Origin: Nitrosospira multiformis
GTDB taxonomy: Bacteria; Pseudomonadota; Gammaproteobacteria; Burkholderiales; Nitrosomonadaceae
Assembly (NCBI GenBank): GCA_017306155.1
Contig: JAFKJB010000006.1
Coordinates: 1-64,000 of the forward strand
Reading direction: 5' to 3'
DNA length: 64,000 nucleotides
This document shows positions 17,882 through 28,700 of this stretch, piece by piece (the first letter of the stretch is position 1; each line of letters starts with the position of its first letter). The notes beneath the pieces were generated by a model. It saw only the letters and a list, made by a program, of their open reading frames with translations. It did not search any database and was not told the DNA's origin. The position numbers were made by a program, and so were the translations under genes.

Positions 17882-19870
17882 TCAAAACATGTCTCCCACC
17901 TTGGTTGCGGTGGAATTTGCGGAAAAAAACTCTTCCACCTCAGCCAGATTGCGTGTGCGCTTCATAGGTGGCAGGCTCTGCCAGATTTTCCTGCCATAAG
18001 GCCTGCTGATCAGGCGTGGATCGCAGATCATCAGTACGCCATGGTCGGTTTCATCCCGGATCAACCTGCCGGCTCCCTGTTTCAGATTGATCACAGCGCG
18101 TGGCAATTGATACTCCATGAAGGCATTGCGGCCTTCCTTGTTGATTTTGTCGATGCGTGCGGCAAGTACCGGGTCATCGGGAGGAGCAAAAGGAAGTTTG
18201 TCGATCACCACCAGGGATAATGCTTCCCCACGCACATCCACGCCCTCCCAGAAGGATTGGCTGCCGATCAGGATCGCATTGCCCGTCTTCCGGAAGCGCT
18301 CCAGCATGTGGGAGCGCGAACCCTGGCCCTGCAGCAGCAGAGGATAGTCGAGTCTTTCCTGTTTGAGTGACTCCAGCAGTAGTTCATATGTTTTTTGCAT
18401 GGCACGCAGACTGGTGCACAGGAAAAATGCCCTTCCCCGGCTGGCCTTCAACACCGGTAGCGCTGTCTTCACCACTTCTTCTATATATCTGCTGCTGTTC
18501 GGTTCCGGAATACCTGTGGGAACATAGAGCAAAGCCTGATGGGCAAAATCAAAAGGGCTCTCCCAGCACGCGGAATGCGAAGGGACGGTTCCTGTATTCA
18601 GCCCCATTTGATCATTGTAATGAGAGAAGTCACCCTTAACTGAAAGGGTTGCGGAAGTAAATATCCACGCGCGCGGACGACCGCTTAATTGCTTGTTGAA
18701 TATCTCCGCAATGGAAAGCGGGGTGGCATTAAGTTGCAGAGCCTGGTTGAATACTTCAACCCACTGTACGAAGCCTTCGGCTTCAGCCTGTTCTTGCCAG
18801 CGTTTTATGCGGCTGGCGATTTCCCGCGAACGCTGCCAGCAATTTTCCAGGCCATCCGAGCGTTCAGCCTGCTTTTCGAGCAGATCGACCAGATTGCCCA
18901 GTTTTTCCTGCAAATCACTCAGCGCGCCGGCAAATTTTGCGTTTGCCTTGATTGCAGTCACTGGCATGCGCATGTTCTCACCTTCCACAGTCAAGCGGAA
19001 ATCGCGAGCGGCCTTTTCCATTGCCTTAATAGCAGGGGGTAGGGGAATAAAATCTTTTGCGCTCCGCAACGCTTCAGCCTCGCTATCCCGGGCCAACTCC
19101 AGCAACTGGCCGGTGCTGACCGATTCCCCAAAGAATAGACTGGCTGTTTCCGGTAACTGGTGAGCCTCATCAAATATCACTGTATTGCAGGCGGGAAGCA
19201 ATTCCGACAGCCCTTCATCACGTAGCATGACGTCGGCAAAGAACAAATGGTGGTTAACCACCACCACATCTGCTGACAAAGCCTGTTTGCGTGCTTCCAT
19301 GACAAAACAGTCCTTGTAGTGCGAGCAATTCGAACCAAGGCAATTATCGCGGGTGGAGGTGACGTACTGCCAGACAGATGCATTTTCTGGTATTTCACTC
19401 AAACCGCTCTTGTCACCGCTCTTGCTGACCTTGGCATAGCGTTCAATCAAGTTCAGATACTTCACCTCTTCCCGGCTGGCGAGAGCAGGGCGGCTTTCCT
19501 GGACGGTACGTTCCAGATGATAGTGACAAACATAATTTGCCCGCCCTTTCAATAAAGCCACGGTAACGGGAACCTCGAGCGCGCTGCGCACGGTAGGAAT
19601 GTCACGGTTGAACAACTGGTCCTGCAGGGTTTTTGTCCCGGTGGAAATAATCACCTTTCCACCTGTCAGCAAGGCGGGCACCAGATAGGCGAAGGTTTTA
19701 CCTGTGCCCGTCCCTGCCTCGGCGATCAGGATCGTGCTGGAGGCAATGGTATCGGCAATTGCCTGAGCCATTTTCCTCTGCTGTGAACGCACTGTATAAC
19801 CTGGCACACTACGGGCCAGAGCACCGCCGGCAGTGAAAAAGGAACTGATGTCAGGCATAGAAGGTATCAA
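17882..19870 (-). CDS. ATP-dependent DNA helicase, DinG/YoaA family (XPD-like)
   Basis: The 662-residue protein has Walker A AEAGTGTGKT (about residues 49-58), a DEAH box FDEAHQLPE, and C-terminal helicase motifs such as LIGSQSFWEGVDVRGEAL and QGAGRLIRDETDHG. Four cysteines, one in NYVCHYH and three in DNCLGSNCSHYKDC, match the 4Fe-4S cluster site of XPD/DinG helicases. It has no N-terminal exonuclease domain, so it fits YoaA-type repair or replication-restart helicases. The TTG at 19870 has GGAAGG at a good distance; the ATG four codons on is a possible alternative. Confidence 0.92.
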   Translation of the reverse strand: MIPSMPDISSFFTAGGALARSVPGYTVRSQQRKMAQAIADTIASSTILIAEAGTGTGKTFAYLVPALLTGGKVIISTGTKTLQDQLFNRDIPTVRSALEVPVTVALLKGRANYVCHYHLERTVQESRPALASREEVKYLNLIERYAKVSKSGDKSGLSEIPENASVWQYVTSTRDNCLGSNCSHYKDCFVMEARKQALSADVVVVNHHLFFADVMLRDEGLSELLPACNTVIFDEAHQLPETASLFFGESVSTGQLLELARDSEAEALRSAKDFIPLPPAIKAMEKAARDFRLTVEGENMRMPVTAIKANAKFAGALSDLQEKLGNLVDLLEKQAERSDGLENCWQRSREIASRIKRWQEQAEAEGFVQWVEVFNQALQLNATPLSIAEIFNKQLSGRPRAWIFTSATLSVKGDFSHYNDQMGLNTGTVPSHSACWESPFDFAHQALLYVPTGIPEPNSSRYIEEVVKTALPVLKASRGRAFFLCTSLRAMQKTYELLLESLKQERLDYPLLLQGQGSRSHMLERFRKTGNAILIGSQSFWEGVDVRGEALSLVVIDKLPFAPPDDPVLAARIDKINKEGRNAFMEYQLPRAVINLKQGAGRLIRDETDHGVLMICDPRLISRPYGRKIWQSLPPMKRTRNLAEVEEFFSANSTATKVGDMF

Positions 19871-19991
19871 TCAACCTTCCGCCATGATATCGCAGTGTCA
19901 GGAATAAGGCATCCTGGCTGTAGGGTATTGCAAAGGCAGGGGCTATAGCTGAATGCTCGCCGAATTGATAGGTACGCCGCTTACCGTTATT

Positions 19992-20285
19992 TTATACTGC
20001 TGTTGACCCTGGTTCTGAATGATTTTGGAAAATGCTCAGGTCTGTGCGATAAGAGTCTCGCTTGTCATGAAAGCGCCCTTTCCTGATTACCTCGGGTTTT
20101 TCCGGTGCTCTTTGATGACGAGTATCCAAAGCACCCTGATGGGTTTTGGCCCAGAACGTCCAGCACAACGGATCGCTGTAGAAGTCTCTTTTCTGCGCCA
20201 TATTGCGCGCCAACCGGTCAAGCGTTCCAATGCTGAGCAACGCAAAGATAACCAGAATTATCAGCGGGAACCACTTTTTTAACAA
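19992..20285 (-). CDS. Small membrane-anchored protein, function unknown
   Basis: The frame starts at a TTG (20285) four bases after GGAGGT and encodes 97 residues. Residues 2-22 (WFPLIILVIFALLSI core) form one membrane segment, followed by a polar, basic tail. No family is recognised. The ribosome site and clear membrane helix support it; the unusual start codon and low-complexity tail argue against it. Confidence 0.45.
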   Translation of the reverse strand: MLKKWFPLIILVIFALLSIGTLDRLARNMAQKRDFYSDPLCWTFWAKTHQGALDTRHQRAPEKPEVIRKGRFHDKRDSYRTDLSIFQNHSEPGSTAV

Positions 20286-21044
20286 TCATACCTCCATGGC
20301 CTATGGCGGACTGTTTTTTATATCATCGCTTAAAGGCCGTTTTGACGATAGGATAGCACACAGAACTTCGTCATCGGGCCCTATTTACTGCGAGTTATCC
20401 ACATACACAAAGGCAGTACCAAAAGATGCCCTGCGGTAGCTCAATTACTCTCATGTTCTGGTCTCCTCACCAAGCGGGACTGTTGACCGCTTCATAGGCT
20501 CATGGGGGCACATGAAAACAATAGCACGAGCATGAATACAAGCGCTGGAAAACTTTTTATTGTCATACGAACGCCTGATATGAAGCTCGATTGAACCGGG
20601 AGAAGTGTGCAATACGGACGTTCTGCTTATGAAGCAGGATATCAATCGGAGGGTACTTTGTCAAGTTATATATGTCTAAAGTATCTCAACACTCAAGGAA
20701 GATGTAAAGTAGAGGGTGTAACAGGCGAAACAAAAATGAAGATGTGCATTAAAACCAGAACCCGATATGGCTTTTGAAAGTCATACCTTGTTTATTGCGC
20801 GGGATATGCCTCTAGATTGGGGGCAGTCAGACTGCGCAAATGAATGCGGTGGCGTCTCAAGGTTTTGAGAAGGCAGGGAGCGATTCCGCTGGTATTGCAT
20901 CTGACGGGAGGAGATGCATTCTAGCCCCTTTAGCGGATCATGACGGAGAGACGCCGCCGCTCCCGTTAATGGACTCCCGGAGAGAGCAGCGCGATTGAAA
21001 TAAAAGTATTTCCTGAAGGCTACGCGTACGATAAAGCAGTACGC
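20286..21044. other. Long intergenic region with possible RNA structure
   Basis: No convincing gene was found in 759 bases. At 20896-20918 TGCATCT and AGATGCA form a seven-base stem whose loop holds CGGGAG; CTCCCG occurs at 20960-20965 and again at 20974-20979, so a pseudoknot is possible. The rest is unremarkable. PPK2 ends at its right edge and is transcribed into it. Confidence 0.35.
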
Positions 21045-21875
21045 CTATGTCGCCAGCAGACCTTCCTCTATGAATGAGGCGGTAAATGTTGAGATGATTT
21101 GCGGGTCCGGCAAAATCAGGTGCTCGTTCTTGTCTTTGTAATCCAGTCGACTGAGCATATCCTTGATGACATTCAGCCGGGTCAACTGCTTGTCATCCGC
21201 ATGCACGATGATCCAGGGTGTAATTAGATTATGCGTGTGCGTCAACATCTGATCGCGCGCTAATGTATATTCATCCCATTTTTCGAGAGCATACTCGTCG
21301 AGCGCACTGATTTTCCATTGCGCCAGAGGGTCCTTTCTGCGCTGGCTCAGCCTTTTTTCCTGTTCAGATTTACTGATATCGAGATAGTACTTGAGGAGTT
21401 TGATGCCGGAGCGTTTGAGCATGAGCTCGAACTCGACCACTGAACCCATGAATTCTTCATACTCGGTCTCGGTACAAAATCCCATTACCTTCTCCACACC
21501 CGCCCGGTTGTACCAACTGCGGTTAAACAGCACAAGCTCTTGCGCTGCGGGAAGGTGCTTGACATAACGCTGGAAATACCATGTGTTGCGGTCGCGGTCC
21601 GAGGGTTTGCCGAGTGCGACGACGCGCGTTTCACGCGGACTCAGGTGCTCGATGATTCGCTTGATCGTGCCGTCCTTGCCGGCGGCATCCCGTCCTTCCA
21701 GGATGATCAGAATCTTGTCGTCGCGTTCGATGAAGTGCCGTTGAAGCTTGACAAGTTCAATCTGGAGTTTGTATAGCGTGTCCTCATAGTCTTCCTTGGA
21801 TATTTCGGGCGCACGCGCTTCTTTTTCTTTCTTGCCTTCCTTTTTGTTCTCCTTCTTATCTTCCTTTTTGTTCAT
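21045..21875 (-). CDS. ppk2: Polyphosphate kinase 2 (PPK2 family)
   Basis: The ATG at 21875, with GGAGAA upstream, gives 276 residues. After a Lys/Glu-rich N-terminal tail (about 1-25) comes the PPK2 core with Walker A EGRDAAGKDG, the lid-like FNRSWYNRAGVEKVMGF block and the Walker B-like KYYLDISKSEQ segment. PPK2 enzymes move phosphate between polyphosphate and nucleotides, usually making NTP from NDP and polyphosphate. Length and motifs fit a one-domain class I enzyme. An earlier in-frame start at 21926 would only add an unlikely basic stretch. The gene runs divergently from the secreted-protein gene at 22081. Confidence 0.9.
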   Translation of the reverse strand: MNKKEDKKENKKEGKKEKEARAPEISKEDYEDTLYKLQIELVKLQRHFIERDDKILIILEGRDAAGKDGTIKRIIEHLSPRETRVVALGKPSDRDRNTWYFQRYVKHLPAAQELVLFNRSWYNRAGVEKVMGFCTETEYEEFMGSVVEFELMLKRSGIKLLKYYLDISKSEQEKRLSQRRKDPLAQWKISALDEYALEKWDEYTLARDQMLTHTHNLITPWIIVHADDKQLTRLNVIKDMLSRLDYKDKNEHLILPDPQIISTFTASFIEEGLLAT

Positions 21876-22080
21876 GGTCAGGTATTCTCCGTACAAGATC
21901 CGAATCGCCAGAGGATGCGAAGACATCGAGTGTCGACAGGATAGAGTTCAACTTGAATTTATCCAGCCTTCTACTATGATAGAGCAACGGTTGTTGAAGA
22001 ATCGGAATGGCAGGATATGGATTTTCCTTTATAACACGTAATGCTTGTTCTGACAGGATAGATGCCTCATACTGGATAAT

Positions 22081-22485
22081 ATGATGCTGCGCCTGCGCAC
22101 ATTCCTATCGATTCTGATCATACTGTCGCTGCCCCTGCAGAGTGCCCTGGCCGCTATCATGCCGCTATGCGCTCAAGCCAGAAATATATCCATATCTGGG
22201 GGATCTGAAAATCAAATTGATCATGAAGTCCCATCCGCCACCTGCCCCTTGCATGACGGTAGCGATCACAAACAGCCAGGCGGGCAGACGGGCAATGACA
22301 GCGCAGAGGGTGGGGCGGATTTGACCCTTTCCTGCAATGGGGTCGTTTGCCACATAAGCGGTAACGGTTTGCCACCTTCTGCGTCTGCACTCAATCTTCC
22401 AGGTGGGTTTTGTTACGCCATCTTGCCCACTTCTCGCCTCTCCTCGCTGGTCCTTCAGCAACCGCAACGACCTCCTCTAGTTTAA
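22081..22485 (+). CDS. Small secreted protein at the head of the cus locus
   Basis: The 134-residue product has a signal peptide (about residues 1-25, ending ALAA), a His/Cys-containing middle (TCPLHDGSDHKQ, LSCNGVVCHISG) and the C-terminal ending QQPQRPPLV. Proteins of this sort, with a similar basic Pro-Pro tail, often precede CusC/CzcC-type efflux genes in proteobacteria and are loosely grouped with DUF2946. A role in periplasmic metal handling is plausible from its ligands and position but untested. It starts at one of two consecutive ATGs. Confidence 0.65.
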   Translation: MMLRLRTFLSILIILSLPLQSALAAIMPLCAQARNISISGGSENQIDHEVPSATCPLHDGSDHKQPGGQTGNDSAEGGADLTLSCNGVVCHISGNGLPPSASALNLPGGFCYAILPTSRLSSLVLQQPQRPPLV

Positions 22486-22638
22486 TCTCTTACTCGTATT
22501 ACACTCCCAGCCGGACGACGGTCTTTTGCTGCTCAGCGTTTTTGTATGGGTCGTTTGCCCTGACGAAAATTCCGCTGGCTATTTTTCTGTCGCTGAATCG
22601 GTAAGTCACGGTGGTTACATATTTTCAAGGAGGTCGGG

Positions 22639-22713
22639 ATGAAATCAGGTTCAGATTGCATCATCGTCAAATGGCGGCAGCAAGCTTCAACAGGGCCCGT
22701 GAACCCGCAATGA
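22639..22713 (+). CDS. 24-residue leader ORF coupled to cusC
   Basis: AAGGAGGTCGGG precedes an ATG at 22639, the best ribosome site in this region. The 24-codon frame, MKSGSDCIIVKWRQQASTG then PVNPQ, stops at TGA 22711-22713, overlapping the cusC start as ATGA. The coding frame of the long cusC reading upstream of 22710 lacks a comparable ribosome site, so translation of cusC is probably coupled to this ORF. The peptide has a cysteine but no known family. Confidence 0.5.
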   Translation: MKSGSDCIIVKWRQQASTGPVNPQ

Positions 22714-24104
22714 TTCCCATCGGACTCATCGCCCCCGTGCTTGCCGCCATCATGCTTTCTACCTATGCCCAGGCGGAAGTTTCATCCGGGGCAGATAGGG
22801 GGGCGCCTACACAGGCGGCTCCAGAGCAATTTGTGGAAACCTTTGCAGCAGCAGGTCCCCAAGGCTCGGCTTCCCTGGCTACCCTGATTACGGAAGCCCT
22901 GGAGAATAATCCGGAAATCCAGGCTGCGCTGCGGGAGCGGGAAGCAGCCCAGCAGAGAATATCGCCTGCGGAAGCGCTGGATGATCCTGTCCTGGAAGCA
23001 GGGGTGATCAATGCCCCGCTGGCATCTTCCACTTTTAACCGTGAGGACATGACCATGAAAATGATCGGCCTGTCCCAGCGATTTCCTTTTCCAGGAAAAC
23101 GCGGTTTGCGTAAAGATGTGGCGGCCAGGGATGCAGAAGCCATCGAATATGGTTACCAGGAGACTGTGAACCGTGTTGTGCGCGATATTAAGATCACATA
23201 TCTCGATCTAGGCCTTACCCTTGAAGTGATCCGCCTGGTCGAAAAAAACAAGCTCATTCTGGAAGAACTGCTCCACATTGCTGAAGATCACTATGCGGTA
23301 GGGCGAGGAAACCAGGCCGACGTGCTAAAGGCGCAGACGCAGATATCCAGAATGGCGGATGAACTGCTGAAGCTTGCAAGAGAAAGGCCGGTAATCGAAG
23401 CCGAGCTGATACGCGCGCTCGGCCGGAGCGGGAATAAGCCGCTGCCAGTGCCCGCCCCGCCGCAATTGCGCGAGGAAACCCTGAACCTGGAATCGTTGCT
23501 TGAGGCAGCCCTGGCCCACCGCCCGCAATTGCTGGCACTGCAAAGTCTCGCTGCCCGCAACGATAAAGCGCTGGAACTTGCGCGCAAAAATTATTATCCC
23601 GACTTCGATGTGCGCATGTCTTACGGGCAGCGTGACAACATGCCGGACAACAGCCGGCGGCCAGACATGGTGAGCCTGACGGTGGCGATGAATCTCCCTG
23701 TGTGGCGTGGCAGCAAACTCCAGCCACGCGAAGCGGAGTCGCTGGCGATGCGTGATCGGGCATTGAGTACTTATGAAGCGCAACGCAATGAGGTGGCAGC
23801 AAGACTGCGCCAGCAGACAGCGCTGGCCGAGCAAAGCCTGAAGTCCGCGCGGCTCTACCAGACAACCATCCTGCCGCAGGCGCGGCTTACCGTCGAATCC
23901 ACCCTGGCGGCTTATCGGGTTAACCGGGTTGATTTCATGACACTGCTCGACAGCCAGATGACGGTATTCAACTCCGAAATCAGCCTGGCGACGACCATGG
24001 CAGGTTACAACAAGGCTCTCGCGGAGATTGATCTGCTCGCGGGTAAATCGCCTGTCAACTCATCTCCCATCCCCCCGGAACCCATGCCAAGGGAGAGCAT
24101 GTGA
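22710..24104 (+). CDS. cusC: Outer-membrane efflux channel of a Cus-type copper/silver RND system
   Basis: From the ATG at 22710 the 464-residue protein starts with a signal peptide (MIPIGLIAPVLAAIMLSTYAQA). It then shows the two-repeat TolC-family pattern of long amphipathic helices, with RFPFPGKRGLRKDVAARDAE near residue 130 and a related YRVNRVDFMTLLDSQMTVF segment near the end. No lipobox cysteine is visible, unlike E. coli CusC. It should form the trimeric outer-membrane duct for CusBA. A longer frame reaches a GTG at 22611, but the overlapping leader ORF makes 22710 the better start. It overlaps cusB by four bases. Confidence 0.87.
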   Translation: MIPIGLIAPVLAAIMLSTYAQAEVSSGADRGAPTQAAPEQFVETFAAAGPQGSASLATLITEALENNPEIQAALREREAAQQRISPAEALDDPVLEAGVINAPLASSTFNREDMTMKMIGLSQRFPFPGKRGLRKDVAARDAEAIEYGYQETVNRVVRDIKITYLDLGLTLEVIRLVEKNKLILEELLHIAEDHYAVGRGNQADVLKAQTQISRMADELLKLARERPVIEAELIRALGRSGNKPLPVPAPPQLREETLNLESLLEAALAHRPQLLALQSLAARNDKALELARKNYYPDFDVRMSYGQRDNMPDNSRRPDMVSLTVAMNLPVWRGSKLQPREAESLAMRDRALSTYEAQRNEVAARLRQQTALAEQSLKSARLYQTTILPQARLTVESTLAAYRVNRVDFMTLLDSQMTVFNSEISLATTMAGYNKALAEIDLLAGKSPVNSSPIPPEPMPRESM

Positions 24105-25699
24105 AGCTCGCCGTCAAATCAATAGCTTTTATCGCTCTGGCCGCGGTTTTCCTTGCTGCAGGGTATTGGCTGGGTGCAACCCCGCCTTCGACCCCTGCGG
24201 TTAATTCTTCGAATATGGTTTCAGTCGACGGTAAGCCTGAGACAAAAATTCTCTATTACCGCAACCCGATGGGTCTGCCGGACACCTCGCCGATACCCAA
24301 AAAAGATCCCATGGGCATGGACTATATACCTGTTTACGAAGGCGAGGAATCGACTTCCGCCGATGCGCCAGTCAAGATCAGCATCGACAGGATACAAAAA
24401 CTGGGAGTAAGAACCGAGCAGGTCGGCATGCGCGCACTCACCCGCACTGTAAGGGCCGTGGCGACAGTGCAGGCGGACGAACGGCGGTTGCATATCGTGG
24501 CGCCCAGGTTCGAGGGATGGATCGAGCGGCTCCATGTCAATACGACGGGACAAGCGGTTAGAAAGGGTGAGCCGTTGATGGATGTGTACAGCCCCGACCT
24601 GATCGCGGCACAGCACGAATATCTCATTGCCCGGAGAGGAACGAAGGACATGGAGGATGGCGGCCTTGAGACTCAGGCGGGGATGGAACGGCTGACTGAG
24701 AGTGCCTTGCAGAGACTGCGCAACTGGAACATATCGGAGGTTGATCTGAAGACACTCCGGCAAGAAGGTCATATCAGACAATATCTCACATTGCGTTCCC
24801 CAGTAAATGGCATTGTGCTGGATAAGTCCGTTATTCAGGGGCAGCGTTTCATGGCGGGAGAAACCCTGTATCGGATCGCCGATCTCTCCAGAGTATGGAT
24901 GCTCGCGGACGTGTTTGAGCAGGACCTTGCCATGATACACACGGGCCAGAGCGCTACCATCCAGGTTGAAGCCTACCCGGACAAGGTATTCACGGGCGAA
25001 GTGAGGTTCATATATCCCACGGTAAATCCGGAAACCCGCACCGCCAGGGTGCGCATCGAGTTGCCCAATCCGCAAGAACTGCTGAAACCGGCGATGTATG
25101 GAAAAATAGAGTTCGTTTCAATCCAGCGTAAAGACAAGGTGCTCGCCGTCCCCGAATCGGCTGTACTTGATGCCGGTACCCGGCAGTCCGTGCTGGTGGA
25201 TATCGGCGAGGGCCGCTTTGAACCGAGACTCGTGAAGCTGGGCAAGCGCGCGAATGGCTATGTGGAAGTCCTGGAGGGGCTCAAGGCGGGGGAAATGGCT
25301 GTGGTAAAAGCCAATTTCCTCATTGATGCGGAAAGCAACTTGAGGGCAGCATTGGAGGGTTTCGGCCACACCAATGGTTTAATGCCCAGCGAACCGGGAC
25401 AGAAACAGGAAACTCTCTCTGTTCAAGCTGGCAAAACTATCCATCATGGCGAAGGCTCCATCGAAGCGATCGATGTGGTCAATGCAACGGTAACCCTTGC
25501 CCACGGGCCGATCGCCAGCCTCGGGTGGCCGGCGATGGTAATGGATTTCAAGGCTCAGGACCGTACATTGCTGCAAGCATTGAAACCCGGTCAGGAGGTT
25601 GCTTTCGAGATAGCGGAAGCATCACCGGGTGAGTACGTTATCGTTCGTATACAGCCACAGGACAGTGCTGCCGCTGCCAGGCAGAGAAAGAAGCACTGA
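24101..25699 (+). CDS. cusB: RND efflux periplasmic adaptor CusB fused to a CusF-like domain
   Basis: The 532-residue protein has a membrane anchor (about 5-25), a heavy-metal-binding segment (about 51-80) with NPMGLPDTSPIPKKDPMGMD, then the adaptor body with lipoyl and beta-barrel regions (about 95-400). Residues about 447-515 form a CusF-like copper-binding domain: TLAHGPIASLGWPAMVMDF contains the His, Trp and two Met ligands. Thus the usual soluble chaperone is tethered to the adaptor. The adaptor bridges CusA and CusC and hands metal to the pump. It overlaps cusC by four bases, and cusA starts one base after its stop. Confidence 0.92.
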   Translation: MKLAVKSIAFIALAAVFLAAGYWLGATPPSTPAVNSSNMVSVDGKPETKILYYRNPMGLPDTSPIPKKDPMGMDYIPVYEGEESTSADAPVKISIDRIQKLGVRTEQVGMRALTRTVRAVATVQADERRLHIVAPRFEGWIERLHVNTTGQAVRKGEPLMDVYSPDLIAAQHEYLIARRGTKDMEDGGLETQAGMERLTESALQRLRNWNISEVDLKTLRQEGHIRQYLTLRSPVNGIVLDKSVIQGQRFMAGETLYRIADLSRVWMLADVFEQDLAMIHTGQSATIQVEAYPDKVFTGEVRFIYPTVNPETRTARVRIELPNPQELLKPAMYGKIEFVSIQRKDKVLAVPESAVLDAGTRQSVLVDIGEGRFEPRLVKLGKRANGYVEVLEGLKAGEMAVVKANFLIDAESNLRAALEGFGHTNGLMPSEPGQKQETLSVQAGKTIHHGEGSIEAIDVVNATVTLAHGPIASLGWPAMVMDFKAQDRTLLQALKPGQEVAFEIAEASPGEYVIVRIQPQDSAAAARQRKKH

Positions 25700-25700
25700 G

Positions 25701-28700
25701 ATGGTCGGCAATATCATCGAATGGTCGGTGCGGCACCTCTTCCTGGTGCTGGTCGGGACATTCTTCGTAATAGCCTGGGGCATGTATTCGGTATGGAAGA
25801 CACCTGTGGATGCGATTCCGGATCTTTCGGACGTGCAGGTCATTATTTATACGGAATATCCGGGCCAGGCGCCCCAGGTAGTCGAGGATCAGGTTACTTA
25901 TCCGCTTACCACCGCGATGCTGAGCGTGCCCAAATCCAGGGTAGTGCGAGGCATATCCAATTTTGGCGTCTCGTTCGTGTACGTGATCTTCGAAGATGAT
26001 ACAGATATCTACTGGGCCCGCTCGCGTGTATTGGAATACTTGAGTTTTGCAGCTGCGCGCCTGCCCAGGAATATAAAGCCTTCACTTGGTCCGGACGCCA
26101 CCGGAGTAGGCTGGGTTTATCAATATGCCGTGACTGCAAGGAACCGCGCGCTGGACGAATTGCGCGCCATCCAGGACTGGTTCCTGCGTTACCAGCTAAC
26201 CTCAGCGGAGGGTGTAGCGGAAGTAGCCAGCGTCGGCGGATTTGTAAGAAGCTATCAGGTCACGGTAAATCCGCGGCAGCTACAAGCGTATGGCATACCG
26301 CTCAGGATGGTATCCGAGGTTATCGCTGCCAGCAACCGTGACGTCGGTGGGCGCGTGATCGAGATGGCGGAAACCGAATACATGGTGCGCGGCAAGGGGT
26401 ATCTGCGCGGCGTTGATGATCTGGAGAAACTGGTCGTCAAGGCGGAGAAGGGCACTCCCGTTCTGTTACGCGACATTGCCCGGGTGGAACTGGTTCCTGA
26501 GGAACGTCGCGGCATAGCCGAACTCGATGGCGAAGGAGAAGCCGTCTCGGGTATTGCGGTGGCGCGGCATGGCGAACATGCTCTCGATATTACACGCAAC
26601 GTTGAAAAGAAGCTCGCCGAGATCATGCCGGCCCTGCCGGAAGGTGTATCAATTCGATCTCTCTACGATCGTTCGGATCTGATCTACCGCGCCATCACGA
26701 CGCTGCGTGAAGTGCTGATCGAGCAGATCATTATCATAGCGCTGGTTTGCGCGGTTTTCCTCATGCATGTGCGGAGCGCCCTGGTGGCGATCATCATGCT
26801 CCCCATCGGCGTACTCATCGCTTTCATCGCGATGCGGTTCCTTGGCATCAATTCCAACATCATGAGCCTTGCGGGCATTGCTCTCGCGATTGCGGAAATG
26901 ACCGATGCGGCGATCGTCATGATCGAGAATGCCCACAAGCATCTTGCGCGCGTTGGCCCGGAAGTTTCAAGTGCAGTGCGCAAAGAGGCCGTCATTGATG
27001 CCTGTAAGGAAGTCGGTCCATCGCTGTTCTTCAGCCTGTTGATCATTACGGTGTCGTTCCTGCCTGTATTCACCCTCGAAGCACAGGAAGGGCGCATGTT
27101 CCAGCCACTGGCCTATACCAAGACTTTTGCGATGGCTGGCGCCGCCCTGCTTTCAATCACCCTCGTTCCGGCCCTGATCCTGCTTCTGATCCGTGGCCGC
27201 ATTCCGCGTGAGCAGGATAATCTGCTCGGCCGTTTCATGATCCGGGCCTATCATCCGGTAGTGGACCGGGTGATGCACTGGAAAAAGGCAATCATCCTGG
27301 CGGCGCTTGCCGTGCTTGGAATAACCATTTATCCGGCACTCAAACTGGGTACGGAGTTCATGCCAACCCTGAATGAAGGCACCCTGCTTTACATGCCGGT
27401 GACCCTGCCGGGCATTTCCGTGACGAAAGCGGCTGAGATATTGCAGACGCAGGACAGGATCATCAAAAGCTTTCCGGAGGTGGCATCGGTGCTCGGTAAA
27501 GCGGGGCGGGCCAATACTGCAACCGATCCGGCACCGCTGGAGATGGCCGAAACCATCATCAACCTGAAACCAGGGGCTGAATGGCGCTCCGGAATGACCG
27601 TGGATAAATTGATCGCTGAAATGGACCAGGCGCTCCAGATGCCCGGCGTCAGCAACGCCTGGACCATGCCGATCAAGAACCGGACCGACATGCTTGCCAC
27701 CGGCATACGCACGCCAATCGGCGTCAAAGTGTTCGGCAAGGATCTGGATGGAATCGAAATCCTGGCCCGGCAAATCGAGGCAACGGTAAAAACGGTGCCT
27801 GGAACGACGAGTGTCTATGCAGAACGCATTACCGGCGGTTATTACCTCGATATCGAGCCGGACCGCATGGCGCTTGCGCGCTATGGGCTGGCCGTAGGGG
27901 ACTTGCTGGATGTAATCTCGGTGGCACTGGGCGGCGAAACGGTAACCACCACTGTGGAAGGGCGGGAACGCTTCGCTGTTGCCGTGCGCTATCCGCGTGC
28001 ATTGCGCAGTGATCCCCAGGCAATCGCTACCCAGGTGCTGATACCCACGATGGACCAGGCAATGATCCCACTCGGGCAACTCGCGCAGGTGAAGCTCCTT
28101 CAGGGCCCGCCGAGTATCCGTACGGAGAACGCACTGCTGTCGGCTTACATCTTCGTCGATATCCGCGACCGTGATATCGGCAGCTATGTCGCGGAAGCCC
28201 AGCAAGCAGTACGTGAACAGGTGCGGTTCCCGCCGGGGTATTACGCAACCTGGAGCGGCCAGTTCGAATACATGGAACGTGCTGTCGAGAAGCTGAAGGT
28301 GGTCGTGCCGCTCACGGTCCTGATCGTATTCCTGCTTGTATATCTGAATTTTCATCGACTCACCGAGACGCTGATCGTCATGCTTTCGGTTCCTTTTTCC
28401 TTGATCGGCGGCGTCTGGCTCATGTATCTGCTGGATTACAACATGAGCATTGCATCAGCGGTCGGCTTTATCGGACTCATCGGTATAGCGACTGAAACAG
28501 GCATGGTCATGCTTACTTTCCTCGATCGGGCGCTGGCGAATATCACGGCGACGCGGCAAGCCGCAAGCGAAAGAGTCACTGTTGAAGATCTTTACGGGGC
28601 AGTGATCCAGGGCGCGGTATACCGGATACGTCCGGTGATGATGACTATCGCGGGAAGCATCATTGGTCTGTTTCCCGTCATGTTCAGCACAGGTACGGGA

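Noticed and set aside
23254..23865. Minus-strand frame of 203 codons opposite cusC
   Set aside because: It is antisense to clear TolC-family sequence and compositionally odd.
27153..28355. Minus-strand frame of 400 codons opposite cusA
   Set aside because: It is an antisense shadow of cusA, without a recognised domain or ribosome site.
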